A stretch of DNA of 64,000 nt from CAMPKL01 sp963805925 (GCA_963805925.1 CAWDWB010000003.1:124001-188000), one strand, 5' to 3'. Numbered from the stretch's first letter, positions 15,724-28,993 are shown. The notes: generated from the sequence alone by a model not told the origin. Made by a program: numbers and translations.

Positions 15724-16565
15724 CTGGTCTGGATCGCGAGCTGCACGCTCATCTCCGAGCGCACGCCCGTGCCGCGGAAGGTTCCTTCGACGCGAGCGGC
15801 AGATGCGGGTCGTGCTGAAGCCGCTAGGGCTAAGTGGCCGTCGGCGACGGCGAGCCCTAGGGTAGGGTCAAAGCCGCGCCAGCCGCCGCCGGGGATGTAG
15901 ACCTCGGACCAAGCGTGCAGGTGGTTCTCGTCGACCAACGAGTCGCCCATGTGATAGCCGCTGACGAACCGCGCCGCGAGTCCCTGGGTGCGGCAACACT
16001 CGTTGTAGAGCACGGCTAGATCGCGGCAGGCGCCGCGCATGGTGCGGACGGTTTCGGCGGGCGGTTTGGGACGACCGGCGTGGCGGACCTCGACGGTGGC
16101 TCGTTCGAAGATCATGCGGCTCAGCGTGGAGAGAAAGCGCATGGTCTTGGCTTCTGATTCCTCAACGGCGGCGCGCACCAGCGCTCCAATGGCCACGTCG
16201 CGGGGCGCACTCAGGCTCAACGCTTCCGGATGCAGAATCTCCGACTCGGAGTAGCGCAGCGGCAGGTTCTGGTGCGACATGTCGATGAACAAGAAGCCGA
16301 ACGGATTCGTCCGGAAAGTCTCGGCTTCGAGACGCGTGCGGATGGCCAGATGGTCCGTCAGTTCGTCGAACCAAGCGTAAGCGATCGAGTTGCCCTCAGC
16401 GTCCAGCGCGACTTCGTACTGGCTCGGTTTGGGGTCGATTTCAATTTGGAAGGAGCTCTCCCGTTGCGCGGGATCGTTGCGAGGCCTCAACCGCAGGACA
16501 TGGGGCTCCAGAAAAACCGGTTTGGAGTACAGGTATTCGACGGTGTGTTCGACTTGGAACTTCAA
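15720..16565 (-). CDS. Transglutaminase-like protein of ATP-grasp cluster
   Basis: 281 residues from a TTG at 16565; AAGG stands upstream and the residues further up (Arg/Pro/Ser-rich) are not family-like. The N-terminal domain (about 1-90) is the bacterial transglutaminase-associated domain (HTVEYLYSKPVFLEPHVLRL). The catalytic domain shows Cys180 in RGACRDLAVLYNECC, His217 in HLHAWSEVY and Asp233 in GFDPT. It starts seven bases after the alpha-E gene. It belongs to the conserved cluster of a circularly permuted ATP-grasp, an alpha-E protein and a transglutaminase, thought to make or cleave a peptide-like amide; the product is unknown. Confidence 0.88.
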   Translation of the reverse strand: MKFQVEHTVEYLYSKPVFLEPHVLRLRPRNDPAQRESSFQIEIDPKPSQYEVALDAEGNSIAYAWFDELTDHLAIRTRLEAETFRTNPFGFLFIDMSHQNLPLRYSESEILHPEALSLSAPRDVAIGALVRAAVEESEAKTMRFLSTLSRMIFERATVEVRHAGRPKPPAETVRTMRGACRDLAVLYNECCRTQGLAARFVSGYHMGDSLVDENHLHAWSEVYIPGGGWRGFDPTLGLAVADGHLALAASARPASAARVEGTFRGTGVRSEMSVQLAIQTS

Positions 16566-16572
16566 TGGAGCC

Positions 16573-17559
16573 TTATTGCATGGCCCGGAAGTTCTGGCCG
16601 TAGGATTGCGAGACGGGTTTCGCGGAGAAGAAAGTCTCGGCGACCGCTTCACCGACGACGTTCATTTTGGCTTGCAGGGAATCGAGCGTCTGGTGGAGAC
16701 CCGCCTCCAAGATTGTGTCGCGGTCGGTGTAGTCGAGTTCGGATACGAGTTGACCGATGAGCTTTTCGGCGTTGTTGTTGAAGCTGCGCTCGGGAGTGCC
16801 GGTGATGGCGTGCAGGGAGTGCTCGCCGTCGAGAAGGCAAAAGCGCACGGAACGCGGGAACTCCCCGTCGAGCACGAGGAACTGCACGATGCGCTTCGGG
16901 CTGACCTTGCCGTGCATCTTGCGGTACATCTCGAAGGCGCTGGCTGAGCGTAGGACGGCGTTCCAGTGCAGATCGTCGATCGGCGTGCCGACCAGTTCCA
17001 ACTCGGGCAGCAACAGGAAGTACTTGATGTCGAGGATGCGGGTCGTCTTGTCCGCCCGCTCCAGGGCTCTGCCGACGCGAGAGAAGTGCCAGGCTTCGCC
17101 GCGCGACATGGTTTCGGACATGGCGCCCTCGATCAGGTGCGACGACTTGCGCACGCGGCGGAAAAACTCGTGCGGATCGCGAACGGCGCGGCGATGGGCG
17201 AAGCGCCGATTCATGCTCAAGTAGAACTCGTTGATCGCTTCCCACGTCTCCGAGGAGATAATCTCGCGAACCGAACGGGCGCACTCTCTGGCTGCGTCAA
17301 CGCAGGAAATAATAGAGTTCGGATTCTCTTTGTCGAAGGTAAGGAACTGGATCACGGCGTCTTGTTCGGCGCCGCCGTAGCGGCTCTCGAAGTCTTCGAG
17401 GTCGCCGGTGATCTTGACGAGGGCGTCCCACTGGCCCGAGAAAACCTCAGGAAGATCGAGCAATAGATGGAGGTTGACGTCGACGTAACGAGAGATGTTT
17501 TCCGCCCTCTCAAGGTAGCGGTTCATCCAGTAGATCGACTCTGCAACGCGGCTTAGCAT
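16573..17559 (-). CDS. Alpha-E domain protein (DUF403)
   Basis: 328 residues, mostly helical, starting MLSRVAESIYWMNRYLERAE, the signature of the alpha-E family, followed by ENISRYVDVNLHLLLDLP. HLIEGAMSETMSRGEAWHFS and RVGRALERADKTTRILDIKY give the conserved Glu and Arg pattern. Family members always accompany the ATP-grasp partner and have no known activity of their own. The start lies one base after the end of the ATP-grasp gene. Confidence 0.92.
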   Translation of the reverse strand: MLSRVAESIYWMNRYLERAENISRYVDVNLHLLLDLPEVFSGQWDALVKITGDLEDFESRYGGAEQDAVIQFLTFDKENPNSIISCVDAARECARSVREIISSETWEAINEFYLSMNRRFAHRRAVRDPHEFFRRVRKSSHLIEGAMSETMSRGEAWHFSRVGRALERADKTTRILDIKYFLLLPELELVGTPIDDLHWNAVLRSASAFEMYRKMHGKVSPKRIVQFLVLDGEFPRSVRFCLLDGEHSLHAITGTPERSFNNNAEKLIGQLVSELDYTDRDTILEAGLHQTLDSLQAKMNVVGEAVAETFFSAKPVSQSYGQNFRAMQ

Positions 17560-19014
17560 CTAGTTCCCATTCCCGTTCAAAGGTTCGCTGAGCACCCAAG
17601 TGTCTTTACTGCCGCCGCCTTGCGACGAGTTGACGACCAGTGAGCCCTTGGTCAACGCGACCCGGCTCAGACCTCCAGGCAGCACGTAGATATCCTGCCC
17701 GTAGAGAATGTAAGGCCGCAGGTCGACGTGACGTCCCTCGAAGGTATCGCCGATCAAGGTGGGGACGCGAGAAAGGTCGAGCGTCGGCTGCGCGATGTAG
17801 TTGCGCGGATTCGCCTGGATACGGGCGGCGAAGTCTTCGTGCACCTTCTTGGAAGCGTGCGGGCCGATCATCATGCCGTAACCGCCCGACTCGGCGGCGG
17901 GTTTCACAACGAGCTTGTCCAGATTTTCGAGGACGTGTTGGCGGTCGGCATCGCGCCAGCAAAGATAAGTCGGTACGTTCGGCAGGATCGCGTCTTCGTC
18001 CAGGTAATAGCGGATGATTTCGGGGACGTAGGCATAGAGGACTTTGTCGTCGGCGACGCCGGTGCCAGGTGCGTTGACCAGGTTTACGCCGCCGTTTTGA
18101 TAGACCTCCATCAAGCCGGGCACACCCAACATCGAGTCTGGGCGGAACGCTTTGGGGTCAATAAAGTCATCGTCGATGCGCCGGTAGATCACATCCACGC
18201 GCTCAAATCCCTTCGTGGTGCGCATCCAAACCAGACCGTCGGAAACGACCAGGTCACGGCCTTCGACCAGTTCGGCGCCCATTTGGCCGGCCAGGAACGA
18301 GTGCTCGAAGTAGGCCGAATTGTAGATTCCGGGCGTCAGGACGGCGAGCGTCGGCCGCCCGTAGTTCATGGGCGTCACGTATTCGAGCATCGACAACAAG
18401 CGGCTGGCGTAATCCTCCACGCGCTGGACGTTCAGTCCTTCGAAAACCATCGGGAAGGTCTCTTTCATGACCGAGCGATTCTCAAGCACGTAGGAAACGC
18501 CGGAGGGGCAGCGCAGGTTGTCTTCAAGCACGTAGACCGTGCCGTCGCCGCCGCGAACCAGATCGGTGCCGGTGATGTGGCACCAAATGCCTCGGGGCGG
18601 ATTCAGACCGACGCACTGTTGGCGGAATCCGGAGGCGGACTCAATGATCTCGCGTGGGACGATGCCGTCGTTGACGATCTTCTGCTGGTGATAGACGTCG
18701 TCGATGAACAGATTGAGGGCCCGGATGCGCTGCTGCAAGCCCTTCTCGATGACCGCCCATTCATCGGCGGGAACAATGCGCGGAAGGATATCGAAGGGGA
18801 AAATTCGCTCCGTCGCTTGCTCGTTTCCGTAAACGTTGAACGTGATGCCCATGCGCATGAGGGCTCGTTCGGCGCCCTTGTGGCGTCTCTTGAAGTCGCC
18901 GTCGGACAGGGAATGAATGCGATCGAGCAGTGCGCGGCACTCCGGACGGACCGTACCGTCCGCCGAGAACATCTCGTCGTAAAAACCCTCGGTCTTGTAG
19001 GAATCGAAACGCAC
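17560..19014 (-). CDS. Circularly permuted type 2 ATP-grasp protein
   Basis: 484 residues. FYDEMFSADGTVRPECRALL opens the family domain; IVPREIIESASGFRQQCVGL, WCHITGTDLVRGGDGTVYVL, VLEDNLRCPSGVSYVLENRS and VVKPAAESGGYGMMIGPHAS carry the ATP-binding strands in permuted order. The family is predicted to join an amino group to a carboxylate. First gene of the ATP-grasp / alpha-E / transglutaminase operon (DUF404-DUF407 type). No substrate or carrier gene is seen in the operon. Confidence 0.93.
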   Translation of the reverse strand: MRFDSYKTEGFYDEMFSADGTVRPECRALLDRIHSLSDGDFKRRHKGAERALMRMGITFNVYGNEQATERIFPFDILPRIVPADEWAVIEKGLQQRIRALNLFIDDVYHQQKIVNDGIVPREIIESASGFRQQCVGLNPPRGIWCHITGTDLVRGGDGTVYVLEDNLRCPSGVSYVLENRSVMKETFPMVFEGLNVQRVEDYASRLLSMLEYVTPMNYGRPTLAVLTPGIYNSAYFEHSFLAGQMGAELVEGRDLVVSDGLVWMRTTKGFERVDVIYRRIDDDFIDPKAFRPDSMLGVPGLMEVYQNGGVNLVNAPGTGVADDKVLYAYVPEIIRYYLDEDAILPNVPTYLCWRDADRQHVLENLDKLVVKPAAESGGYGMMIGPHASKKVHEDFAARIQANPRNYIAQPTLDLSRVPTLIGDTFEGRHVDLRPYILYGQDIYVLPGGLSRVALTKGSLVVNSSQGGGSKDTWVLSEPLNGNGN

Positions 19015-19152
19015 GAAACTCCGCCTTCAAGGCACGCTGACCAACCAGCAACGACGGGGTGCAGGAGGGCTTCCCATCAGGAAGCCAGGACGCCAAGGAC
19101 CCTTATTATCCCAGCGGTATCGGGGAGATAGCAAGGCAGCGGACAGGCCACT

Positions 19153-20181
<1,029 letters not shown>

Positions 20182-20339
20182 CGGGTGTTATTTTACCCGA
20201 GGTTCTCTGACGTGTTGCCCGGATTACCATTCACATTGCTACGGATACATCTTGGCAGCGGTAGCCGAAATTGAGGCTATCCTGGTTTTCGGTTTTCTGC
20301 GAACAATCCGTGCACGAGCGCCGTATCGTGTGAGTGCCG

Positions 20340-21161
20340 ATGCGTTTGGGAATTCTTCTATGGCTGGGTGCCGCAATGCTGCTTGCTGCGGACAGGGACA
20401 CTACCGCCGGAGAGATCATGGCTCGGGTAACCGAGAACCAGGAACGGGCCGTCGAAGCCCGCAAATCGTTCGTCTTTACGCAGGTGGTTCGCGCCCGGGT
20501 TTACAAGGACAGGACGAAGTTGCGACACGAGTTGCTGCGCCGCTATCTGGTTACGCCAACCGAGGACGGACTCGAGCGGAAACTAGTCGAAGAAAGCGGT
20601 AAGCAGTTGATACACGGCGAGATGGCCGAATACGGGGACTTCGACCAAGCCGAACGGAACTGGGACGCCGATCTAGCGGAGGACTTGGCGGACAGCTTTT
20701 TCGACGAATCGGCTCGGGACGGGATGGACGATGACCTGTTCCCGCTCACATCCGAAGGCCTCGCGGACGTCGATGTTCGGCTAGAAGGCGTTGAGGAATA
20801 CCGGGGACGCGAAGTCTACAAGATCGTGTTCGAGCCACGGGAAGAGTTTGCGTTCGAGGGAGAGGCGCTGATCGATGCGGAGGAATTCCAGCCGGTGTTG
20901 GTAACTTCGCATTTGTCGGATGAGATTCCGCGGTGGATTCGTTGGGTCTTGGGAGTCGACATCAAACAGCTGGGTTTCAAGGTCAGCTACGAGAAGTTCG
21001 ACGACGGGATTTGGTTCCCAGTCTCCTACGGCGGCGAGCTACGAGTACGGCTTTTTCACTTCTATAGACGGACGGCATCGGTGTCTCATCTTCTTGAGGA
21101 TTTCCGCCGGACAAAAGTCAGTAGCGCCGTCACCTTCAGCGACGTCCAGGCGCCCCAGTAA
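20340..21161 (+). CDS. Exported LolA-like-fold protein, unknown
   Basis: 273 residues from the ATG at 20340, two codons inside a GTG alternative. Signal peptide RLGILLWLGAAMLLAAD, then EIMARVTENQERAVEARKSF. The middle is very acidic (DADLAEDLADSFFDES). Ligand-fold strands such as REVYKIVFEPREEFAFEGEA and GFKVSYEKFDDGIWFPVSYG resemble the outer-membrane lipoprotein-sorting (LolA-like) fold widespread in Acidobacteriota. I see three intact paralogs in this window (here, 43107 and 59118). No function is known. Confidence 0.65.
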   Translation: MRLGILLWLGAAMLLAADRDTTAGEIMARVTENQERAVEARKSFVFTQVVRARVYKDRTKLRHELLRRYLVTPTEDGLERKLVEESGKQLIHGEMAEYGDFDQAERNWDADLAEDLADSFFDESARDGMDDDLFPLTSEGLADVDVRLEGVEEYRGREVYKIVFEPREEFAFEGEALIDAEEFQPVLVTSHLSDEIPRWIRWVLGVDIKQLGFKVSYEKFDDGIWFPVSYGGELRVRLFHFYRRTASVSHLLEDFRRTKVSSAVTFSDVQAPQ

Positions 21162-21338
21162 TAGCGGCCCCGGCGGTCCCCTCATCCCTCCCATCGACGG
21201 CCTCCTTTCTTCAGAGCCGTCGCTAGTTTCTCTGTTTCAGTTCGGTTGTGCAGTTCACCTCTTCGCCGTCATCAAAGGAGAGCCAAATGGGATGGAGTCC
21301 GAAACAGACCCTCGCATCGGCCGCAGAGCCCAACCTGC

Positions 21339-21749
21339 CTAGCGAATGAAGTAGCCCGAAACACGCCACTCGCCGTCACTGTCTTTCATCGGCGTCAGCG
21401 TCTCGATGGCGGACTCCTTGTTGGCGAACTTCGTCTTGAATTGAATAATCACGTATTCGCCGTCGGGGGCGCCAGGCAAGAAACTCGTATACTTCGCGCT
21501 GGCCAACTGCCGATCCTGCAGGACGCCCAACGGTCCGCGAACGCCCTGGACCATCTTCTTCCACTGGCCTTTCCCGACGTTCTTACGGAAGTAGGTCGCC
21601 GCCTGCTGCCAGCTCTCGTCGTACTTCCCTTCGTCGACCAGTTGCAACCAGGCCTTGGCCGCGTCGGTCGCTTGGGTCTCGGCTTCGCTTTGCGCGAAAC
21701 AGACCGACCCAAACAACAGGGGAATCATCAGTAAAAGTACTCGGAACAC
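21339..21749 (-). CDS. Exported DUF4019 protein
   Basis: 136 residues with a signal peptide (MFRVLLLMIPLLFGSVCFAQ). The body matches the small DUF4019 family: AAKAWLQLVDEGKYDESWQQ near the start and WKKMVQGVRGPLGVLQDRQL in the middle, ending DGEWRVSGYFIR. Members are periplasmic proteins of unknown role. The gene stands alone. Confidence 0.85.
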   Translation of the reverse strand: MFRVLLLMIPLLFGSVCFAQSEAETQATDAAKAWLQLVDEGKYDESWQQAATYFRKNVGKGQWKKMVQGVRGPLGVLQDRQLASAKYTSFLPGAPDGEYVIIQFKTKFANKESAIETLTPMKDSDGEWRVSGYFIR

Positions 21750-21820
21750 GGCGGATCCTCCTTCGACAGTTTACGAGTATCAGGAGAATCGGTTCGGCGC
21801 AATATGTCGGCCAGCGTGGT

Positions 21821-21961
21821 AAGCCCGCTGAAGCGGGCTTAAGAAGAGTAGGGCCGAGCCGCATTCGGGGACCAGCCGTAAAACGGCTGGCCTATGCGGG
21901 AGCCCCGTAAACGGCGCTGAAGCGGGCGCTTCGTACCCAGGGCTCTCGCCCTGGACTATTG
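21821..21961. repeat. Cluster of three REP-like hairpins
   Basis: Three separate hairpins in 140 bases: AAGCCCGCT/AGCGGGCTT (21821-21840), CCAGCCGT/ACGGCTGG (21872-21890) and CCAGGGC/GCCCTGG with a TCTC loop and the tail CTATTGG (21937-21961). The last matches the element at 5854. They separate the DUF4019 gene (leftward) from the end of the DUF1501 gene, also leftward, so they may terminate that transcript. No T run follows, and no coding is seen here. Confidence 0.6.
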
Positions 21962-21978
21962 GGTTGGGGGGTGAAGGA

Positions 21979-23430
21979 TCACGCGAACAAGCTGTGCAGC
22001 ACCCTGCCGCCGACGTCGGTGAGCCTAAACGGCCGGCCTTGGAACGTATACGTCAGCTTGGTGTGATCGAGGCCCAGCATGTGCAGGATGGTGGCCTGGA
22101 TGTCGTGGACGTGGATCTTCTCGCCGACGGAGGAGAAGCCTAGGTCGTCGGTCTCGCCGATGCTGTGGCCGCGGCGGATCTTGCCGCCGGTCATGATCAT
22201 CGGGAAGGCGTCGATGTGGTGATTGCGTCCCTGTTTGCCGGGCGCTTCCTCCTTGCGAACCTCGGCCATCGGCGTGCGCCCGAACTCTCCGCCGAAAATG
22301 ACCAGCGTATCGTCGAGCAGACCGCGCTGCTTGAGGTCTTTGATCAGCGCGGCGGTCGGGCGATCGATCTCACGCGTGACCTTTTCCAGCGGGCCGCTGA
22401 TGTCGGCGTGGTGATCCCAGTCGGCGTGATAGAGCTGCACAAAGCGCACGCCGCGTTCGATCATACGGCGAGCGAGCAAGCAGTTGTTCGCATACGACGC
22501 TTCGCCGGGCTTGGCGCCGTACATGTCGAGCGTCTCTTGCGTCTCTTGGCCGAAGTCGATCAGGTCAGGACCGCTGGTCTGCATGCGGTAGGCCATCTCG
22601 TAGGCGGCCACGCGCGTCATGATCTCCGGGTCGCCGTCGTTCTCATACTGCAGCAGGTTCATCTCGCGGATGGCGTCGAGGGTCTCCGCTTGAGAGGACT
22701 TAGTCACGCCGGGCGCGGTGGAGAGGTTAAGGATCGGGTCTCCGCCCGAACGGAAAGGCACGCCTTGGTAGGCCGTGGGGATGAAGCCGCTCGACCACAG
22801 GCCGGCGCCGCCGCGCGGTCCGCGGGGGCCGGACTGCAAGACGACGAAGCCCGGCAGATCGGAGGACTCGCTGCCGATGCCGTAGGTCACCCAAGCGCCG
22901 ATGCTCGGCCGACCGAAGCGGATCGAGCCGGTATTCATGAAGCACTTCGCCGGCGCGTGATTGAAGTTGTCAGTCTGGATGCCGCGAATCATCGCGATGT
23001 CGTCGGCAACGGCGCCGATCTCAGGCACTAGATCCGAGGCCCACATGCCGCTCTGTCCGAACTGCTTGAACTCACGTTTGGTGGCCAGCAGACGAGGCTT
23101 GTTCTCGGCGAACGTGCCCATGAAGGCGAAGCGCTTGCCTTCAAGGATGGAGTCAGGGGCGACCTCGCCGTCATGCTGCTTGAGCACGGGCTTATAGTCG
23201 AACATCTCCAACTGGCTCGGGCCGCCGGCCATGAACATGTAGATGACGTTTTTGACTTGCGGCGGGAAATGCGGCTCCTTGGGGGCCATGGGGCTCGCCG
23301 GGATCTCCCTGGCCGAGAGAGCGCCGTCGGCCATCATCGAGGCCAGCGCTACGCGGCCAATGTTGACTCCGCAGTCTTTAAAGAAATGACGGCGCGTCTT
23401 GGCTCGGAGGATTCGATCTTCAAAAGTCAT
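21979..23430 (-). CDS. DUF1501 protein, Tat-type leader
   Basis: 483 residues. The start carries a twin-arginine-like KTRRHFFKDCGVNIG followed by a hydrophobic stretch. The sulfatase-like alkaline-phosphatase fold of DUF1501 is seen in the order NVIYMFMAGGPSQLEMFDYK, FVVLQSGPRGPRGGAGLWS, WDHHADISGP and VIFGGEFGRTPMAE. Typical partner of PSD1 cytochrome proteins in Planctomycetes and Acidobacteriota; the substrate is unknown. It starts six bases after the end of the PSD1 gene. Confidence 0.93.
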   Translation of the reverse strand: MTFEDRILRAKTRRHFFKDCGVNIGRVALASMMADGALSAREIPASPMAPKEPHFPPQVKNVIYMFMAGGPSQLEMFDYKPVLKQHDGEVAPDSILEGKRFAFMGTFAENKPRLLATKREFKQFGQSGMWASDLVPEIGAVADDIAMIRGIQTDNFNHAPAKCFMNTGSIRFGRPSIGAWVTYGIGSESSDLPGFVVLQSGPRGPRGGAGLWSSGFIPTAYQGVPFRSGGDPILNLSTAPGVTKSSQAETLDAIREMNLLQYENDGDPEIMTRVAAYEMAYRMQTSGPDLIDFGQETQETLDMYGAKPGEASYANNCLLARRMIERGVRFVQLYHADWDHHADISGPLEKVTREIDRPTAALIKDLKQRGLLDDTLVIFGGEFGRTPMAEVRKEEAPGKQGRNHHIDAFPMIMTGGKIRRGHSIGETDDLGFSSVGEKIHVHDIQATILHMLGLDHTKLTYTFQGRPFRLTDVGGRVLHSLFA

Positions 23431-23435
23431 CTCAT

Positions 23436-25883
<2,448 letters not shown>

Positions 25884-25991
25884 AGGAACAACCCGCCGCG
25901 GCCGGAGAGCAGGGGCCGCAACGGTGATATTCTACACCCGCTAGATAATAAGGAAGACCAAAAAGCCCGATTTCGAGCCGGAAAAGCCGCG

Positions 25992-26255
25992 TTAGGCCGC
26001 CTCAAGCTCCATCTCATCGAGAAAGCTGAGCATCAGGCCAATCTCGCGAATCATCGATTCGCGGTCGTGTCCGCGAACAAAGGCGCCCAACGCCTGGATC
26101 TTTCTTTCGACCGGCGTGCCGCCGGATTGCACCCAGGCTTCGACCCACGAACCGCTCACTTTCTGCCAGTCGGGCTTCTGTGTCGCGGTCAATTCGTGCA
26201 GAGTGCTCCAAAGACTATCTTTGACGATCCTCATTCCATCCAACTCCGGTTTCAT
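25992..26255 (-). CDS. Small acidic helical protein, unknown
   Basis: 87 residues, soluble and helical: MKPELDGMRIVKDSLWSTLH, then WQKVSGSWVEAWVQSGGT and a C-terminal SMIREIGLMLSFLDEMELEA. A second Met (MRIVKDSLWS) seven codons in is an alternative start. No family is recognised. Divergent from ligD, with about 100 bases between. The sharp start and a codon bias like its neighbours' support it as a real gene. Confidence 0.5.
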   Translation of the reverse strand: MKPELDGMRIVKDSLWSTLHELTATQKPDWQKVSGSWVEAWVQSGGTPVERKIQALGAFVRGHDRESMIREIGLMLSFLDEMELEAA

Positions 26256-26352
26256 TCAGGGGAGCGGGGGGCTCCGGTGAAACTAAAGTACCCTGCGACC
26301 TAAGAGCTGGTCGACTGTGATGAGTCCCAGTTCTAGACTGGGTGGAATCTCG

Positions 26353-28941
26353 ATGTCGCTCGAAACCTACCGCCGTAAACGCCGTTTTGGCGACACGAGC
26401 GAGCCGAGAGGCGCGGATGCCAGGCCCGCAAGCCAGGGCCGATTCGTCGTCCAAAAGCACGCCGCCAGCCGGCTGCACTACGATTTGCGCCTGGAGATCG
26501 GCGGCGTGTTGAAATGTTGGGCCGTGCCGAAAGGGCCGTCGCTGGACCCGGCCGACAAGCGGCTCGCGGTGCGCACGGAAGACCATCCCGAGGAGTACTT
26601 GACCTTCGAAAAGGTCATACCTCCGGGGAATTATGGCGCGGGCTCGATGATCGTCTGGGATACGGGGACTTTCGAGACCGAGGGCGAACTCAGCGCACCC
26701 GAGCAACTTGCAAAAGGCGAGATCAAGTTCGTGCTCTACGGCACGAAGCTGGGCGGCGGCTTCGTCTTGGTCCGGACCACGCGCAACAAGAAGGGCGAGG
26801 AGTGGCTGCTGATCAAGCATCGCGATGCGGCAGTCGTCGAGGGCTACGACATTGAGGCCTTCCCCGAGTCGGCGCTTACCGGCAGGACGCTCGCCGACGT
26901 CGCCGCCGGACTGCCGCCGGGCCAAGGCGCCGCTGCAGGCCCTGCGGTGTTGGAGGGAGCGATTCCCGCGACGATGCCCATGGACCTCAAGCCGATGTTG
27001 GCGTCGTCGCGAGAGGCGGCGTTTAGCGATCCAGGCTGGGTGTATGAGCTCAAGTGGGACGGCGTGCGCATCCAGGCGCAGATCAACGGGCAACAGTTGC
27101 GGCTGGTTTCTCGCAACGGACGCGACGTTACCTCGCACTACCCCGAATTGCACGAGCTACCGTTTTTGGTGCGGGCCAGAGAAGCTGTGCTCGACGGCGA
27201 GATCGTGGCTCTCGATGCCGAGGGCCGTTCGGATTTCGGCATCCTGCAGAGCCGTATGCACGTCGACCGGCCTTCGCCAGCGCTGATTGAGGCGACTCCG
27301 GTTTATTGTTGGTTCTTCGATCTGATCTATGCGGACGGCTACGACTTGCGCCAAGTCCCCTTGGTCGAGCGTAAGAAATATCTGCAAAAGATCCTCAGGC
27401 CAAGCGCAGTCGTGCGCTACTCCGACCATGTCGCTGAACGCGGCGAGGAGTTCTTCGACTTAGCACGCAGCCACGGCGCGGAAGGCATCTTGGCCAAACG
27501 TGCGGACAGCCCTTACGTCAACGACCGCTCCGCTGATTGGCAGAAGATTAAAATCGTCCAAGAGATCGATGTCGTGGTCGGCGGCTGGACCGAGCCGCGC
27601 GGCGGCAGAGAGCACTTCGGCGCGCTGCTGGCTGGTTTCTACGACAAAGGGAAGCTGCGGTTCCTCGGCGGAGTCGGCAGCGGCTTCACCGAAGCGAGTC
27701 TGCGGTTCCTCTCGGAGCAACTCGAGCCGCTCAAGACCAAGAAATGCCCCTTCTTGTCCGAGCCCGCGACAAGAGAGAAGGCGCATTGGGTGAAGCCGCA
27801 ACTCGTAGCGCGCGTGCGATACGCCGGCTGGACACGCGACGATCATTTGCGGCATCCCGTGTTCCTCGGGCTGCGCGACGACGTCGACGCCATAGAATGC
27901 AGGGATGCGCGGTCACCGCAAGAGAGCGTCGTCGTTCATGCGCCGCGGGTCCAGGGGATGCCGTTGATTCGAAGCGTCGGTGAGTTAGAGAAAGAGCTGC
28001 GCGAGGGACGCAAGGAATCGCTGCGCATCGAGTTAGGAGGCAAAGACTTCCGCCTGACGCACCTCGATAAAGTTTATTTCCCCGAGCCCGGCTACACGAA
28101 GCGCGATTTACTGGCGTACTATCTAGGGGTTTCGAGGTACATCCTTCCCTTCCTCAAAGACCGACCGTTGGTCTTGCATCGCTTCCCCAACGGCGCCGAG
28201 GGCGAAAGCTTCTATCAAAAAGACATCGGCGAGGGTGCGCCGGAGTGGGTACGCACAGTTGTCATCCCATCGGAGAGCAGCGGCCGCGATACACGCTATT
28301 ACGTCTGCGACGACTTGGCCACGCTGCTGCATTTGGTGAACCTCGGTTGCATTGAGCAGCACCCTTGGCCGAGCCGCGTCGATTCGCTTGAAAAGCCGGA
28401 CTACGTCTTCTTCGATCTCGATCCGACCGAAGGTTATGAGTTCGACACGATCGTGGCGGTAGCGCGGCGCTTTCTCAAAGAACTCGATGCGATCGGCCTG
28501 CAAGCCTTTGTCAAAACTTCCGGCTCACGTGGTATTCATCTTTGGCTTCCTCTAGAGCGTCGTTATTCCTACGAGCAAGTCAGAACCTTTGCCGAGATCG
28601 TCGCCCGCGTCGTCCACGACGCGATGCCCGAGGGAACGACGTTGGAGCGCATGGTCGACAAACGACCCAAGGGGTCTATCTCTTTGGACTATCTGCAGAA
28701 CTCCTTCGGCAAACCTTTGGCCACGGTCTACACCGCGCGTCCGCGGCCGTTGGCGACCGTGGCAACGCCCTTGAGTCCGACGGAACTGCGCAAGGGTTTG
28801 AGGCCAGAGAAATTCACCATCAAGACCATGCCGGCCAGGCTAAAGAAGAAGGGCGATCTATGGGCGGACTTTTGGAAATCGCGGCAAAGAATCGAGCCGG
28901 CGCTGAAAGAACTGCAGAAGAAACTGGCCAAGATCAGTTGA
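26353..28941 (+). CDS. ligD: ATP-dependent DNA ligase D
   Basis: 862 residues from the ATG at 26353 (MSLETYRRKRRFGDTSEPRG). Domains run PE, ligase, polymerase. The 3'-phosphoesterase domain (about 25-180) shows VVQKHAASRLHYDLRLEIGG and EDHPEEY. The ligase (about 210-520) has the nucleotidyl lysine near residue 234 in YELKWDGVRIQ and VLDGEIVAL. The primase-polymerase (about 565-850) has the metal pair in FFDLDPTEGYEF near residue 689 and SGSRGIHLWLPLE. It repairs double-strand breaks with Ku, which lies 1.75 kb downstream on the other strand. The order PE-LIG-POL is that of Pseudomonas LigD. Confidence 0.97.
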   Translation: MSLETYRRKRRFGDTSEPRGADARPASQGRFVVQKHAASRLHYDLRLEIGGVLKCWAVPKGPSLDPADKRLAVRTEDHPEEYLTFEKVIPPGNYGAGSMIVWDTGTFETEGELSAPEQLAKGEIKFVLYGTKLGGGFVLVRTTRNKKGEEWLLIKHRDAAVVEGYDIEAFPESALTGRTLADVAAGLPPGQGAAAGPAVLEGAIPATMPMDLKPMLASSREAAFSDPGWVYELKWDGVRIQAQINGQQLRLVSRNGRDVTSHYPELHELPFLVRAREAVLDGEIVALDAEGRSDFGILQSRMHVDRPSPALIEATPVYCWFFDLIYADGYDLRQVPLVERKKYLQKILRPSAVVRYSDHVAERGEEFFDLARSHGAEGILAKRADSPYVNDRSADWQKIKIVQEIDVVVGGWTEPRGGREHFGALLAGFYDKGKLRFLGGVGSGFTEASLRFLSEQLEPLKTKKCPFLSEPATREKAHWVKPQLVARVRYAGWTRDDHLRHPVFLGLRDDVDAIECRDARSPQESVVVHAPRVQGMPLIRSVGELEKELREGRKESLRIELGGKDFRLTHLDKVYFPEPGYTKRDLLAYYLGVSRYILPFLKDRPLVLHRFPNGAEGESFYQKDIGEGAPEWVRTVVIPSESSGRDTRYYVCDDLATLLHLVNLGCIEQHPWPSRVDSLEKPDYVFFDLDPTEGYEFDTIVAVARRFLKELDAIGLQAFVKTSGSRGIHLWLPLERRYSYEQVRTFAEIVARVVHDAMPEGTTLERMVDKRPKGSISLDYLQNSFGKPLATVYTARPRPLATVATPLSPTELRKGLRPEKFTIKTMPARLKKKGDLWADFWKSRQRIEPALKELQKKLAKIS

Positions 28942-28993
28942 AAGCCCACTGGCGCTCGAACGCTTGGCGTGGGACATTATCGGTGGGCCGCAT

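Noticed and set aside
17728..19131. Long open frame (467 codons) on the plus strand
   Set aside because: It lies fully antisense to the ATP-grasp gene, and its residues follow the third-position bias of that gene with no family pattern.
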